A DNA stretch of 35,894 nucleotides. Origin: an uncultured Massilia sp. GTDB lineage: Bacteria; Pseudomonadota; Gammaproteobacteria; Burkholderiales; Burkholderiaceae. This document shows positions 1-9,036 of this stretch, one piece after another (position 1 is the stretch's first letter; each line of letters opens with the position of its first letter). Under the pieces are notes generated by a model. The model was given only the letters and a program-made list of their open reading frames with translations, was not told the DNA's origin and searched no databases. The stretch is from contig CAMPHU010000020.1 in NCBI GenBank assembly GCA_946886065.1, positions 1 to 35,894 of the forward strand, given 5' to 3'. The position numbers and the translations under genes are program-made.

Positions 1-204
1 TGCCGCGAAGGCAGGGAGTGGCGCATCCCGGTGCTGTCGGAAACCACGCCGCAGCTGGAAGGCGGCTACCGCCAGGCCGGCAGCGCCCTGCCCCCTGCCG
101 TGCTGGACGCCATCGACGCGCGCATCGACGGCGCGCCGCTCGACGCGGCCGGCGAGGAAGCCGCCCGCCGGCGTGGCTGGGAGAACACGGCAGGCGCCCG
201 CTAA
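1..204 (+). CDS. C-terminal end of an unidentified protein (5' end outside window)
   Basis: An open frame enters at base 1 and ends at TAA 202-204, giving the last 67 residues (starting CREGREWRIPVLSETT). The codon pattern is GC-rich at third positions like the neighbouring genes, which supports real coding. The tail is Ala/Arg/Gly-rich and I recognise no domain or motif, so no function is assigned. The stop codon lies in an AT-rich inverted repeat (202-243). The gene could be upstream of, and unrelated to, the histidine kinase that follows after a 119-base gap. Confidence 0.6.
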   Translation, partial: CREGREWRIPVLSETTPQLEGGYRQAGSALPPAVLDAIDARIDGAPLDAAGEEAARRRGWENTAGAR

Positions 205-243
205 AGTTGCTTGTACGACAAATATCTAACAAGAAAAACTTTA
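202..243. repeat. AT-rich two-part inverted repeat after the first gene
   Basis: Arms TAAAGTT (202-208) and AACTTTA (237-243) are exact reverse complements. Inside them CTTGT (210-214) pairs with ACAAG (229-233), leaving a 14-base loop. It begins at the stop codon of the first gene. It may be a weak terminator or part of the promoter region of the kinase gene; a TACAAT hexamer (250-255) resembling a -10 box follows, but no matching -35 is evident. It is much more AT-rich than its surroundings. Confidence 0.35.
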
Positions 244-323
244 TCCCGTTACAATGATTGCTGATGGGCATGGCCCGGCCCCGGCCAGACCCTGCCATTT
301 CCCCGATCCGGCAATGCGCTTCG

Positions 324-2180
324 ATGAAGACTCGTACCTACCTGTTCCTGATGGCGGCGGCCATCCTGATTCCCGTGGCGCTCGCCTTCTGGATCGGGTT
401 GTCCATGCTGCTCGACTGGGAGCGCGAGTCGCGCATCAGCAGTGTCAAGGAAATGGCGCGCGCCACCGCCTTCCAGATCGACCGCGAGATCGCCGCGGCC
501 GAGTCTTCGCTGCGCGGCATCGCGCATTCGGAAAGCCTGCGCAGCAGCGATTACGCGCGCCTGCACCGCTGGGCCAGCGCGATCAACGAAGGTAACCTGT
601 GGTCCTGGACCGTGCTCGCGGACCAGGACGGCAGGGGCCTGTTCAATACTCTCGTGCCTTTCGGCACGCCGCTGCCGGGCGCGCCCGGGGCCTGGGCGGC
701 CGAAGTCACGCCCGAACGCGGCACCCGCGTCTCCGGTTACTTCGTCGGCGCCCTGGCCCAGCGCCCCACGGTCTCGGTCGACGTGCCGGCCGTGGTCGGC
801 CCCGGCAAGCACTACATCATCAGCCGTATTTTCGACGTACGTCATTTCGCGCGCATCCTCAACCACGACGCCCTGGGGCCCGAGTGGGTGGTCGGCATCT
901 TCGACGCCGCCGGCACCACCCTGGTGCGCAACCGCCACGCCGGCAGCACGGTGGGCAGGCCGATGCGCCCGGACTTCCTGGCGGCCACCCGCGCCAGCAA
1001 CAGCGGGGTGTACCGCCATACCACCCACGACGGCGCCGAAGTCTACGGCGTGTTCACCCGCTCCCAGACCAGCAACTGGACCGTCGTGATCGGCGTGCCG
1101 GTGGCCGAGGTCGAGGCCGCCGCGCGCACCGCCACGCTGTACGCGGCCATGGCCCTGATGCTCCTGATGGGCCTGGCCCTCGCGGTGGCGGCCTTCCTCG
1201 GCAACAAGCTGGAAGCGGCGCTGCGCCACGCGGCCGCGGCGGCCCGCTCGCTGGGCCAGCGCACGCTGCCGCGCCCGGAGCCGACCCGGGTCGAGGAAGT
1301 CGACGCCCTGCTCTCCGGCCTGCACCACACCAGCGAAGCGCTGGCGCGCGAGAGCGCGGTGCGCCAGGCCCTGCAGGACGAACGCGAACAATTGCTGCTG
1401 AGCGAACAGCACGCGCGCAAGCTGGCCGAAGGCCAGAGCCGGGCCAAGGACAACTTCCTGGCCATGCTGGGCCACGAGCTGCGCAACCCGCTGGCCGCCA
1501 TTTCGGGCGCCATGGCGGTACTCGACATGCCGGCCATCAAACCGGAGATCGCGGCCAATGCGCGCGAGATCAGCCGGCGCCAGATGCGCCACCTCACACG
1601 CATCGTCGACGACCTGCTGGACGTGCAGCGCATCCTGTCCGGCAAGATCGTGCTCCAGCACGCCAGGGTCGACCTGGCCGAAGTGCTGCGCGCCTGCTGT
1701 TCGGCGAAGGCGCTGGTGGACGCCGGCAACCACCAGTGGCGCGTCGAGGTCGAGGATGCCTGGGTCGACGGCGACCGTACCCGCCTGGAACAGATCATCG
1801 ACAACCTGCTGCATAACGCGATCAAGTACACCCCGGCGGGCGGCCGGATCGCCGTCCGCGGCTACCGCGTGGCCGGCCGCGCCGTCGTCGAGGTCAGCGA
1901 TAGCGGCGTTGGGATCGCGGCGGAGCTGCTGCCGGTGATCTTCGACGTCCTGGTCCAGGGACCGACCAGCATCGACCGCGCACAGGGCGGCCTGGGACTG
2001 GGCCTGGCCCTGGTCAAGCAGCTGGCCTCCTTGCACGGCGGCACCGTGCATGTCCAGAGCGAAGGCCAGGGACGCGGCAGCACCTTTACCGTCACTTTCC
2101 CGGCCTGCCCCGCGCCCGCCGCCGCGCGTGGCGCGCCAGGCGCGGATGCCGGAGGCGAACCTGCCGCCAGCGCGGCCTGA
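324..2180 (+). CDS. Membrane sensor histidine kinase, orphan
   Basis: This is a 618-residue hybrid-free sensor kinase. I chose ATG 324 because the encoded protein then starts MKTRTYLFLMAAA, directly followed by the first transmembrane helix (about 5-28); the upstream in-frame ATG at 258 adds a Pro/Arg-rich stretch. Residues about 30-270 form a periplasmic sensor region (dCache-like by layout), followed by a second helix at about 273-293 and a charged coiled-coil linker. The HisKA box has the phosphoacceptor His384 in GHELRNPLAAISG. The ATPase domain shows the N box (DNLLHNAIKYTPAGG), G1 (DSGVGI) and G2 (GLGLGLALV). No receiver domain is fused and no response regulator lies nearby, so its partner is unknown. 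The input ligand cannot be read from the sequence. Confidence 0.9.
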   Translation: MKTRTYLFLMAAAILIPVALAFWIGLSMLLDWERESRISSVKEMARATAFQIDREIAAAESSLRGIAHSESLRSSDYARLHRWASAINEGNLWSWTVLADQDGRGLFNTLVPFGTPLPGAPGAWAAEVTPERGTRVSGYFVGALAQRPTVSVDVPAVVGPGKHYIISRIFDVRHFARILNHDALGPEWVVGIFDAAGTTLVRNRHAGSTVGRPMRPDFLAATRASNSGVYRHTTHDGAEVYGVFTRSQTSNWTVVIGVPVAEVEAAARTATLYAAMALMLLMGLALAVAAFLGNKLEAALRHAAAAARSLGQRTLPRPEPTRVEEVDALLSGLHHTSEALARESAVRQALQDEREQLLLSEQHARKLAEGQSRAKDNFLAMLGHELRNPLAAISGAMAVLDMPAIKPEIAANAREISRRQMRHLTRIVDDLLDVQRILSGKIVLQHARVDLAEVLRACCSAKALVDAGNHQWRVEVEDAWVDGDRTRLEQIIDNLLHNAIKYTPAGGRIAVRGYRVAGRAVVEVSDSGVGIAAELLPVIFDVLVQGPTSIDRAQGGLGLGLALVKQLASLHGGTVHVQSEGQGRGSTFTVTFPACPAPAAARGAPGADAGGEPAASAA

Positions 2181-2252
2181 TCGCGCCCGCGGCATTGCCA
2201 ATCCCGGACGCCGCCCATACCTGTTCGGGATCCGCCATCCAAGGAGCCGCCC

Positions 2253-2816
2253 ATGCGAGTCTTCCTGCGCAGTCTCTTGCTTGCCGCCGTCCTGATCCTG
2301 GGCTACGCCCTGCTCGAGCCCTGGCTCAGGCACATGCTGTACGCGATCCGGCTGGCGGGGATGCCGGCGCCGGCCTCGCTGGCCATGCCGGTCCAGGGCG
2401 TGCTTCCCAGGGCCTTGCGCGACACCTGGCACGCCGCGCGCGGCCAAGGCCGCAAGCATGAGGGCATCGACATCTTCGCCAGGCGCGGCACGCCGGTGCT
2501 GGCCGCGACCGAGGGCATCGTCCTGCGGGTCGGCAGCAACCGCCTGGGCGGACTGGTGGTGTGGGTGCTGGGGCCCGCCGGGCAACGCCATTACTACGCC
2601 CACCTGGACGGCTATGCGGACGTGCATGCGGGGATGCGGGTGGCGCCGGGCCGGGTGCTCGGCTACGTCGGCGACAGCGGCAACGCCAGGGGCACGCCGC
2701 CGCACCTGCATTACGGCGTCTACGAGGCGGGCGGCGCGCTCAATCCCTATCCGCTGCTAAGGGCGGGAGCGGCCACCGGGGCCGCGGCCGGCGAACCCGC
2801 TCCCGCGCGCCGCTGA
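2253..2816 (+). CDS. Membrane-anchored M23 family metallopeptidase
   Basis: This is a 187-residue peptidoglycan endopeptidase of the LytM/M23 type, predicted to cut cell-wall cross-bridges or stem peptides on the periplasmic side. An N-terminal hydrophobic helix (about 4-21) acts as anchor or signal. Zinc ligands of the family are present: His69 and Asp73 in HEGID, and His153 in HLHYG; His117 (YYAHLD) and His151 are the usual catalytic histidines. The protein is only the catalytic core plus anchor, without LysM or coiled-coil domains. The ATG at 2253 has an AAGGAG-type site just upstream (CCAAGGAGCCGCCC). It lies 72 bases after the kinase and is convergent with the penicillin-binding protein gene (4-base gap), so it may form a small wall-related unit with the kinase; that link is inference. 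Confidence 0.88.
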   Translation: MRVFLRSLLLAAVLILGYALLEPWLRHMLYAIRLAGMPAPASLAMPVQGVLPRALRDTWHAARGQGRKHEGIDIFARRGTPVLAATEGIVLRVGSNRLGGLVVWVLGPAGQRHYYAHLDGYADVHAGMRVAPGRVLGYVGDSGNARGTPPHLHYGVYEAGGALNPYPLLRAGAATGAAAGEPAPARR

Positions 2817-2820
2817 CCGC

Positions 2821-5283
2821 TCAGAGTTCGTCTTCAGGCTGGACCGGCGCGCCCTGGATCTGGGCCGGCGGCGGCGCCGGCTCCACCGGCGGCGTCTGCT
2901 CCTCGATCGCTTCCTGGATCTCTTCCTCGGTCGGCTGGGGCGCCGGCTCGGCCTCTTCCTCCGGCACCATCACCTCGACCGGTGCATCGGCCGGCAACTC
3001 CTCGAACTCCTCCTCGCTGTCCTCTTCGTAGCGCGGCGCGGCCGGCGCCGGCGCGCCCGGGAACATGGCCTTCGGGTCGACCTTCCCGGTGTCGAGCGCG
3101 GCGCGGAAGAAGTCGCCCACTAGCAGGGCCGCGTTGTGACCGCCCTGGCCCCAGTAGGTGCTGCGGATGGTCACCCGGTTGTCGTTGAAGCCGACCCAGG
3201 CGCCCGCCACCAGGTTCGGGTGCATCAGGATGAACCAGCCGTCGGTGTTGTTCTGGGTGGTGCCGGTCTTGCCGGCCACGTCGCCGTAGATGCCGAAGCG
3301 GGAGCGCACGCCGCCGCCCGTGCCGCGGGTGACCACGCCGCGCAGCATGTCGATCAGGGTCACGGCCGACTCCTGCGACATCGCGCGTTCCGGCACGGCG
3401 GCCGCGAAATCGGCCACCACGCGGCCGTCGCGGTCCAGGATGCGGCGCACGAAGACCGGCTTGCGGTACTCGCCCTCGGCCGCGATGGTGGCGTAGGAGC
3501 TCACCATCTCGAGCAGGGTCACCGGGCTGGTGCCCAGCGCAAGCGAGGGCACGGCCGCCAGCTTGCTCTGGCGGATGCCCATGCCCTGGGCCAGGCGCAC
3601 GATCGGCGGCAGCCCCACTTCCTGCATCACCTGGGCCGTGATGGTGTTCTTCGAGTAGACCAGGCCGTCGCGCAGGGTCATGTTGCGGCCCGTGTTTCCC
3701 GACATGTCGGTCGGGCGCCAGACCGTGCCGTCGGCGGCGCGGATGTCCTGCACCACGTCGCGGTAGGTCTGGTCGGGCGGAATGCCGCGCTCCAGCGCCG
3801 CCGCGTACACGAAGGGCTTGAAGGTCGATCCCGGCTGGCGCAGGGCCTGGGCCACGTGGTCGAACTGGTCGCGTTCGAAGTCGCGGCTGCCGACCCAGGC
3901 GCGGACTTCGCCATTGGTCGGATCGATGGCCACGAAACCCGCCTCCAGGCGCGACTTGGCCGTCTTGAGGGCATTCATGAACTCGCGGTCGCCCTTGAGG
4001 CGCTTGAGGGCCGCGGCGGGGGCCTCGCCCTCCTCGACCGCGCGCCGGTAGTCGGCGCTTTCGCGCACGAAGGCGTCCAGGGTGCGCACCCGCGAGCTCC
4101 AGTAATACGCGAAAGGGTTGACGTCGCCGCGCATGGACTGGTACATGCCGGTCGAGGTCGAGCGCACCAGGCCGGGCTGGGACCATTCGACATCGGCGAT
4201 CGCCTGCAGCGCGTTGGACTGGCGTTCCACCGCGCGCTGGGCGGCCTCCTGCAGCGCCATGTCGAGGGTGGTCTCGACCACCAGGCCATCCAGCTGGAGG
4301 TTGTAGTCGTTTTCGTCGGCCCATTCGAGCAGCCATTTGCGCACGAAGGCGGTGAAATGGTTGTCGCGGCCGCTGCGGTCCGGCAGGCGCGCGAAGCGCA
4401 CCCGCAGCGGGCGCTTGGCCAGCTGGCGGTAGCGCTCCTCGGTGAAGGCGCCGTGCTTGCGCATCTGGTTCAGCACGACGTTGCGCCGCCGCAGCGAGCG
4501 TTCGGGATTGGTGACCGGATTGTAGTAATGGGTGCCCTTGAGCATGCCGACCAGGGTCGCCGCTTCCAGCACGTCGAGGCGCGCTGCCGGCTTCCTGAAA
4601 TAGGTGCGCGCCGCCATCTCGATGCCGTAGGCGTTGTACAGGAAGGGCACCGTGTTCAGGTAGGCCTCGAGGATCTCGGTCTTGCTGTAGGTGTTCTCGA
4701 TCTTGATCGCGGTGATCAGCTCCTTCATCTTGCGGTTGATGCTGCGCGCGCGCCCGATCTCCTCGGGGAACATGTTGCGCGCGAGCTGCTGCGTGATGGT
4801 CGAGCCGCCCTGGGCGTCGCCCTTGAGGGTCGCCCACATGGCGCCCGCGATGCGGGTGAAGTCGACGCCGTGGTGCTCGTAGAAGCGGTGGTCCTCGGTG
4901 GCGATCAGTGCCTTGATCACGTCCGGCGAGACCTGCGACAGCTTGACCCGTTCCTGCAGTCCCTGCTCGAAGCTGCCGAGTTCCTTGCCGTCGGCGGACA
5001 GGATCCTGGTCGGCCGCGCCGTGCGCGCCTGGTTCAGGTCCTCGATGCCGGGCGTGAGCGGAATCAGGACCAGCAGGTAGACGAAGAAGATCGACAGGAG
5101 CGCGGCCAGCGACCACAGGCCGACCAGCGCGGCTTGTTCCCACAGGGGGCGGTCGCGCAGGCGCTCCCTGGCGCGCGTGATCCCGGCCTGGGCATGACGG
5201 GCCGCGCCGGCCGCCAGGCGTTTGCCATGGCGCGCCACCGGATGGCGTGATTCGGGGTTGCTGGTCTTCTGGTCCTGGTCCAC
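2821..5283 (-). CDS. Class A penicillin-binding protein (PBP1A-like transglycosylase/transpeptidase)
   Basis: This bifunctional murein synthase polymerises lipid II and cross-links peptides in the periplasm. GTG at 5283 gives 820 residues; an in-frame TTG at 5331 would add 16. A cytoplasmic Arg-rich N-terminus precedes one transmembrane helix (about 53-77). The GT51 domain has the catalytic Glu130 in EDHRFYEHHG and the GGSTITQQLARN motif. The transpeptidase domain has Ser486 in STFK, the SKN triad and Lys672 in KTGTT. The last roughly 65 residues form a Glu/Pro-rich tail rather than the usual basic or Gln-rich ends. It is the mrcA/ponA type in general layout, but I do not assign a symbol because several paralogues are common. 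It is transcribed alone or after the EAL gene (105-base gap). A TATACT hexamer on the minus strand (5345-5350) could be its -10 box. Confidence 0.93.
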   Translation of the reverse strand: MDQDQKTSNPESRHPVARHGKRLAAGAARHAQAGITRARERLRDRPLWEQAALVGLWSLAALLSIFFVYLLVLIPLTPGIEDLNQARTARPTRILSADGKELGSFEQGLQERVKLSQVSPDVIKALIATEDHRFYEHHGVDFTRIAGAMWATLKGDAQGGSTITQQLARNMFPEEIGRARSINRKMKELITAIKIENTYSKTEILEAYLNTVPFLYNAYGIEMAARTYFRKPAARLDVLEAATLVGMLKGTHYYNPVTNPERSLRRRNVVLNQMRKHGAFTEERYRQLAKRPLRVRFARLPDRSGRDNHFTAFVRKWLLEWADENDYNLQLDGLVVETTLDMALQEAAQRAVERQSNALQAIADVEWSQPGLVRSTSTGMYQSMRGDVNPFAYYWSSRVRTLDAFVRESADYRRAVEEGEAPAAALKRLKGDREFMNALKTAKSRLEAGFVAIDPTNGEVRAWVGSRDFERDQFDHVAQALRQPGSTFKPFVYAAALERGIPPDQTYRDVVQDIRAADGTVWRPTDMSGNTGRNMTLRDGLVYSKNTITAQVMQEVGLPPIVRLAQGMGIRQSKLAAVPSLALGTSPVTLLEMVSSYATIAAEGEYRKPVFVRRILDRDGRVVADFAAAVPERAMSQESAVTLIDMLRGVVTRGTGGGVRSRFGIYGDVAGKTGTTQNNTDGWFILMHPNLVAGAWVGFNDNRVTIRSTYWGQGGHNAALLVGDFFRAALDTGKVDPKAMFPGAPAPAAPRYEEDSEEEFEELPADAPVEVMVPEEEAEPAPQPTEEEIQEAIEEQTPPVEPAPPPAQIQGAPVQPEDEL

Positions 5284-5388
5284 TGATTGTCCCGCTGTCT
5301 GTAGGCTGCTTGCTGGCGCGCCGGCTTCCAACGCCGGCGGGTGAAGTATAGCCGACCGCAGGCCGCCCGACGGTGCGGCAACGCTCCC

Positions 5389-8208
5389 TCAGGCGTCGAC
5401 CGGGGCCGGCTGCACCCGGCCGGCGCGCAGCAGCGGCTCCACCTCCTGCACCGGCTGCGGCTGGCAATACACATAGCCCTGCACCTCGTCGCAGCCGCAG
5501 TTGCGCAGGTAATCGAGCTGCTCGAGGGTCTCGACCCCTTCGGCGATCACGTTCATGCGCAGGCCGTGGGCAAGCGACACGATGGCCACCACCATGGCGG
5601 CGCTGTCGGCGCTGGAGACGATGTCCTGTACGAAGGAGCGGTCGATCTTGAGCACGTCCACCGGCAGGCGCTTCAGGTAGGACAGGCTCGAATAGCCGGT
5701 GCCGAAGTCGTCGATCGAGAGCTTGACACCCATGCGCTTCAGGCAGCGCATGGTCTCGATGGCGCCTTCGACGTCGGCCATCATCATGCTTTCGGTCAGC
5801 TCGATCTCGAGCGAGTCCGGCGGCAAGCCGGATTCCTCGAGCGCGCGCGCCACCATCTCGACCAGGTCGGGCTCGGCGAACTGTCGCGCCGACAGGTTCA
5901 CCGCCACCCGCAGCGGGCCCAGGCCGGCGCGCCGCCAGCGCTGGTTCTGGCGGCAGGCGTTGCGCAGCACCCAGGCGCCGATCGGCACGATCAGGCCGGT
6001 CTCCTCCGCCAGCCCGATGAAACGGTCCGGGCGCACCGTGCCCAGCTGCGGATGGCGCCACCGGATCAGGGCTTCGGTGCCGACCACGAAGCCGCTTGCC
6101 AGGTCGACCTGGGGCTGGAAGTGCAGCTCGAACTGGTCGTCCTGGATGGCGGCGCGCAGCGCCCCCTCCAGCGCAAGGCGGTCGATCGCGCGCGCGTTCA
6201 TGTGCGGCTCGTAGAACTGCACCGCGTTGCGGCCGGTCTCCTTTGCCCGGTACATCGCGATTTCGGCATGCTTGACCAGGGTCTCGGCATCGGCGCCGTC
6301 GGCCGGGAAGCCGGCCACGCCGGCGGTGCAGCCCAGTACCAGCGCCTGGCCGTCCAGTTCCAGTGGCTGGGAGACCGCCTCGCGCACCAGCTGCAGGCGC
6401 GCCGCGGCCTGGCGCTCGTCCTCGGCGCCGCACAGCACCAGCATGAAATCGTCGCCGCCGACCCGCGCCGCCGTGTCGGCCGGGCGCACCGCGGCCTGGA
6501 TGCGGGACGCCACCAGGCGCAGCGCCTCGTCGCCGGTGCGCCGTCCCAGGGTGTCGTTGATGAGTTTGAAGTGGTCGAGGTCGAGCGCCACCGCCCACAC
6601 AGGCTTGCCGCCCGATGTGCCGATGGCGCGCTCCATGCGGTCGGCCAGCAGCGCGCGGTTGGCGAGCCCGGTCAGGGTATCGTACTGGGCGTGGTGCTCG
6701 AGCTCCGCCTCGTAGCGCTTGGCCTTGGTCACGTCGTAGATCGTGACCACGAAGTGCTCGGTGATGCCGCCGGGCCGGCGTACCGGCGCGATGTAGACGT
6801 CGCCGAACAGCTCGCTGCCGTCGCGGGTCTGCTGGCGCACCAGGGCATGGCCTTCGCGCCGCTCGCGCAGGGCCTGGCGCAGCTCCTCCAGGGCCGGCTG
6901 GTCGGCATTGTCGCCCGCCAGCATCGCCAGCGGACGCCCCGCCAGCTCCTCGGCCGCGTAGCCGTAGACACGGGTGCTGGCCGGATTGGCGTACTCGATC
7001 GGGAAGCCCGGACGCAGGGCGCTGACCAGCAGGATGGGATTGGCGCTGGCCTCGATGGCGCGCTCGTACAGGCGCAGCGAGCCGGTCGCGATCTCCAGCG
7101 CCGCGGTGCGCTGCTCGACCAGCGCCTCGGTGCGGCGGATGCGCGCGCTGCGCTGCTGCACCAGGCTGGCGACCGCCAGGCTCAGCACCACGCCGAACAC
7201 CAGGGCGGCCAGTTCGGCCAGGTGGTGCGCCAGCCCGGCCGGTCGCTGCTCGACCGTCAGTTCCCAGCGCTGGCCGGCCACCTCGAAGCCGCGCTTCAGG
7301 CGCAGCGGCGATTCTCCCGCCAACACCTGCCACCACGGCAGCGCGCCGGGCAGCTCGCCATGGCGGAACACCAGCAGCATGGCGCCGTCGGCGCCGGCGG
7401 CGGCCAGGGTCAGTGAAAAATCCGTGTCGCCCAGCAGATGCACCGCGTCCAGGCTGCCGCCGACCAGCGTGGCCACGTCGATCACCACCACGGTCAGGCC
7501 GAGCGCGGCCCGGCGCCGATCGCCCGGCCCGTCCAGGCGTGCGCCGGAGCGGTAGACCGGCATCGCGATCAGGATGCCGCGCCGTTCCCATCCGGCCTGC
7601 AACAGGTCGAGCAGCGGGCTGGCCACCGGCTCGCCGCTGGCCACGGCGGTCTCGCTGAATGCGCGCTGGGCCGGGTTGGACAGTGCGTCGTAGCCGAACA
7701 CCGCTTCGTTGCCAACGATCGGCACCACGTAGTCGTTGACCAGGTAGCGCGCGCGGGGCCCGGCCCGCACCAGGCCCGAGGGTCCGCGCTCGCTGATGGC
7801 GAAACCCGGCCACAGGGCAGCGCGCTCGGCCTCGAAGGCCGCGCGCTCGGCCGCGCTGACGAAGCGCTGGAATTCGAGCGCCTGCAGATAGCCGTGACGC
7901 CGCATCAAGGGCTGAACGAAGGCATCGAACTGCTCGCGGCTGACATTCCCGGACTGCCGCGCGCTGACCTGGAAGAACAGGTTGGTGGCGCGCAGGGCGT
8001 CCGTGGCTTCCTCGAAGGCGCGTGTGACGGCGGCGGCGCGCACCGCCGCGCGCTGGGCGAACTCGGCTTGCGTGCGCTCGGTCTCGGCTTGCCGCAGGCC
8101 GGCGCACAGCACCACGGTCAAGGCAAGGCCGAGTACGAACGTGGCCACCGCCGCGCGCGAGAGCGCGCCCGTCCGCATGGAACCTGGAATCGTCGGCGTG
8201 CTTCGCAT
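5389..8208 (-). CDS. CHASE-PAS-GGDEF-EAL cyclic-di-GMP signalling protein
   Basis: This 939-residue inner-membrane protein has both diguanylate cyclase and phosphodiesterase domains. After a first transmembrane helix (about 18-36) comes a periplasmic CHASE domain (motif VVPIVGNEAVFGYD), a second helix (about 318-342), a PAS domain (SANPILLVSALRPGFPIEYAN onward), then GGDEF and EAL. The cyclase signature reads GGDDF (584-588), a conservative Asp for Glu change, and is preceded at the canonical five-residue distance by the product-inhibition site RPAD. The EAL motif is intact (TEALIRW, Glu712), as are DDFGTGYSSLSYLK and AEGVET, so the phosphodiesterase is expected to be active. ATG 8208 is the longest start; ATG at 8178 (preceded by CCAGGTTCC) is a possible alternative. 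The upstream region is shared with the divergent marR-type gene. Confidence 0.93.
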   Translation of the reverse strand: MRSTPTIPGSMRTGALSRAAVATFVLGLALTVVLCAGLRQAETERTQAEFAQRAAVRAAAVTRAFEEATDALRATNLFFQVSARQSGNVSREQFDAFVQPLMRRHGYLQALEFQRFVSAAERAAFEAERAALWPGFAISERGPSGLVRAGPRARYLVNDYVVPIVGNEAVFGYDALSNPAQRAFSETAVASGEPVASPLLDLLQAGWERRGILIAMPVYRSGARLDGPGDRRRAALGLTVVVIDVATLVGGSLDAVHLLGDTDFSLTLAAAGADGAMLLVFRHGELPGALPWWQVLAGESPLRLKRGFEVAGQRWELTVEQRPAGLAHHLAELAALVFGVVLSLAVASLVQQRSARIRRTEALVEQRTAALEIATGSLRLYERAIEASANPILLVSALRPGFPIEYANPASTRVYGYAAEELAGRPLAMLAGDNADQPALEELRQALRERREGHALVRQQTRDGSELFGDVYIAPVRRPGGITEHFVVTIYDVTKAKRYEAELEHHAQYDTLTGLANRALLADRMERAIGTSGGKPVWAVALDLDHFKLINDTLGRRTGDEALRLVASRIQAAVRPADTAARVGGDDFMLVLCGAEDERQAAARLQLVREAVSQPLELDGQALVLGCTAGVAGFPADGADAETLVKHAEIAMYRAKETGRNAVQFYEPHMNARAIDRLALEGALRAAIQDDQFELHFQPQVDLASGFVVGTEALIRWRHPQLGTVRPDRFIGLAEETGLIVPIGAWVLRNACRQNQRWRRAGLGPLRVAVNLSARQFAEPDLVEMVARALEESGLPPDSLEIELTESMMMADVEGAIETMRCLKRMGVKLSIDDFGTGYSSLSYLKRLPVDVLKIDRSFVQDIVSSADSAAMVVAIVSLAHGLRMNVIAEGVETLEQLDYLRNCGCDEVQGYVYCQPQPVQEVEPLLRAGRVQPAPVDA

Positions 8209-8333
8209 TGCCCGATGCTAGCAAAGAAGCGCAGCGGCGGGTGTGACGTTACGGCGCAGCAAGGGCGCCACAGGCGGCTAAAAAGCGTGCCGCCGCAATC
8301 GCCGCGGCAGGCCGCATCGGGTATCATCGCGGC

Positions 8334-8819
8334 ATGCGACCAGAAACCCTTCCCCCTCCTACCGAAACCCCGCCACAGCGGGTGCTGCGCCAGTTCCGCA
8401 TTGTCTTCAATGCGGTCAAGACCCACTTCCGCCAGGTCGAGCGCGACACCGGCGTCGGCGGGGCCCAGCTGTGGGCCCTGTCCGTGATCGAACGCCAGCC
8501 CGGCATCGGCGCCACCAGCCTGGCGCGCGAACTCGACATCCACCAGTCCACCGCCAGCAACCTCGTGCGCAGCCTGGTCGAGCGCGGCTTCGTGGCGGCC
8601 AGCCGCGAAAGCACGGACCGCCGCAACGTGGCGCTGCGCGTGCTGCCGGCCGGGACCGAAGTGCTGGCCCGTGCGCCCATGCCCTTCGCCGGCGTGCTGC
8701 CGGACGCGCTCGCGAGCCTCGACGAGGCCACCCTGCTGCGCCTGGAACAAGACCTGGACACGCTGATCGACCAGCTGGATACGGACGATGTCGGCAAGAT
8801 CCCGCTGGCCCAGCTCTGA
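8334..8819 (+). CDS. MarR-family transcriptional regulator
   Basis: This 161-residue protein fits the MarR winged-helix family. Residues about 15-45 form the first dimer helix, and the HTH and wing run from about 50 to 105 (GIGATSLARELDIHQSTASNLVRSLVERGFV, then the wing signature ESTDRRNVALRVLPAG). The C-terminal helix completes the dimer interface. MarR proteins usually bind palindromes near their own promoter and release DNA on binding small aromatic or oxidant ligands. The 125-base gap to the divergent CHASE/EAL gene is the probable control region, but I see no convincing palindrome in it. The regulated genes are not obvious from context. Confidence 0.9.
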   Translation: MRPETLPPPTETPPQRVLRQFRIVFNAVKTHFRQVERDTGVGGAQLWALSVIERQPGIGATSLARELDIHQSTASNLVRSLVERGFVAASRESTDRRNVALRVLPAGTEVLARAPMPFAGVLPDALASLDEATLLRLEQDLDTLIDQLDTDDVGKIPLAQL

Positions 8820-8865
8820 CCGGCCCGATCCACTCAACATGGGAAGCGGCGCCGGGAGAGCGCCG

Positions 8866-8895
8866 AAAAAACGCCCCCGGCGCAATGCGGGGGCG
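8866..8895 (-). terminator. Rho-independent terminator for the metallophosphoesterase gene
   Basis: On the minus strand a 7-bp stem CGCCCCC/GGGGGCG (bases 8889-8895 with 8872-8878, 10-base loop) is followed directly by six T residues (complement of 8866-8871). It is oriented for the gene that ends at 9037, about 140 bases upstream. On the plus strand there is no T-run, so it should not serve the marR-type gene. Confidence 0.7.
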
Positions 8896-9036
8896 CAAAA
8901 GAAGCGGAGGACTCCGCTCCGTAGCTGACCGGACGCCTGCCGTCTCCGGCCGTCGTCACCCTGCTAGTCTGCCTGAAAAATAGCGCTTAGGCAATCGCAT
9001 TTGTGCGAATGCACTACCCTGCACCTGCTATTTCCC

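Noticed and set aside
249..2711. Long minus-strand frame opposite the kinase and M23 genes
   Set aside because: The plus-strand genes have full domain motifs; the opposite frame gives low-complexity Arg/Gly/Ala/His/Gln protein.
2834..8224. A single open frame of about 1,800 codons on the minus strand
   Set aside because: It runs out of frame through both the EAL protein and the penicillin-binding protein genes, is very rich in Arg, Gly and Ala, and shows no domains. It is a by-product of high GC content.
8851..8917. Plus-strand terminator for the marR-type gene
   Set aside because: Hairpins are present but are followed by A-rich or GC-rich sequence on the plus strand; the T-run exists only on the minus strand.
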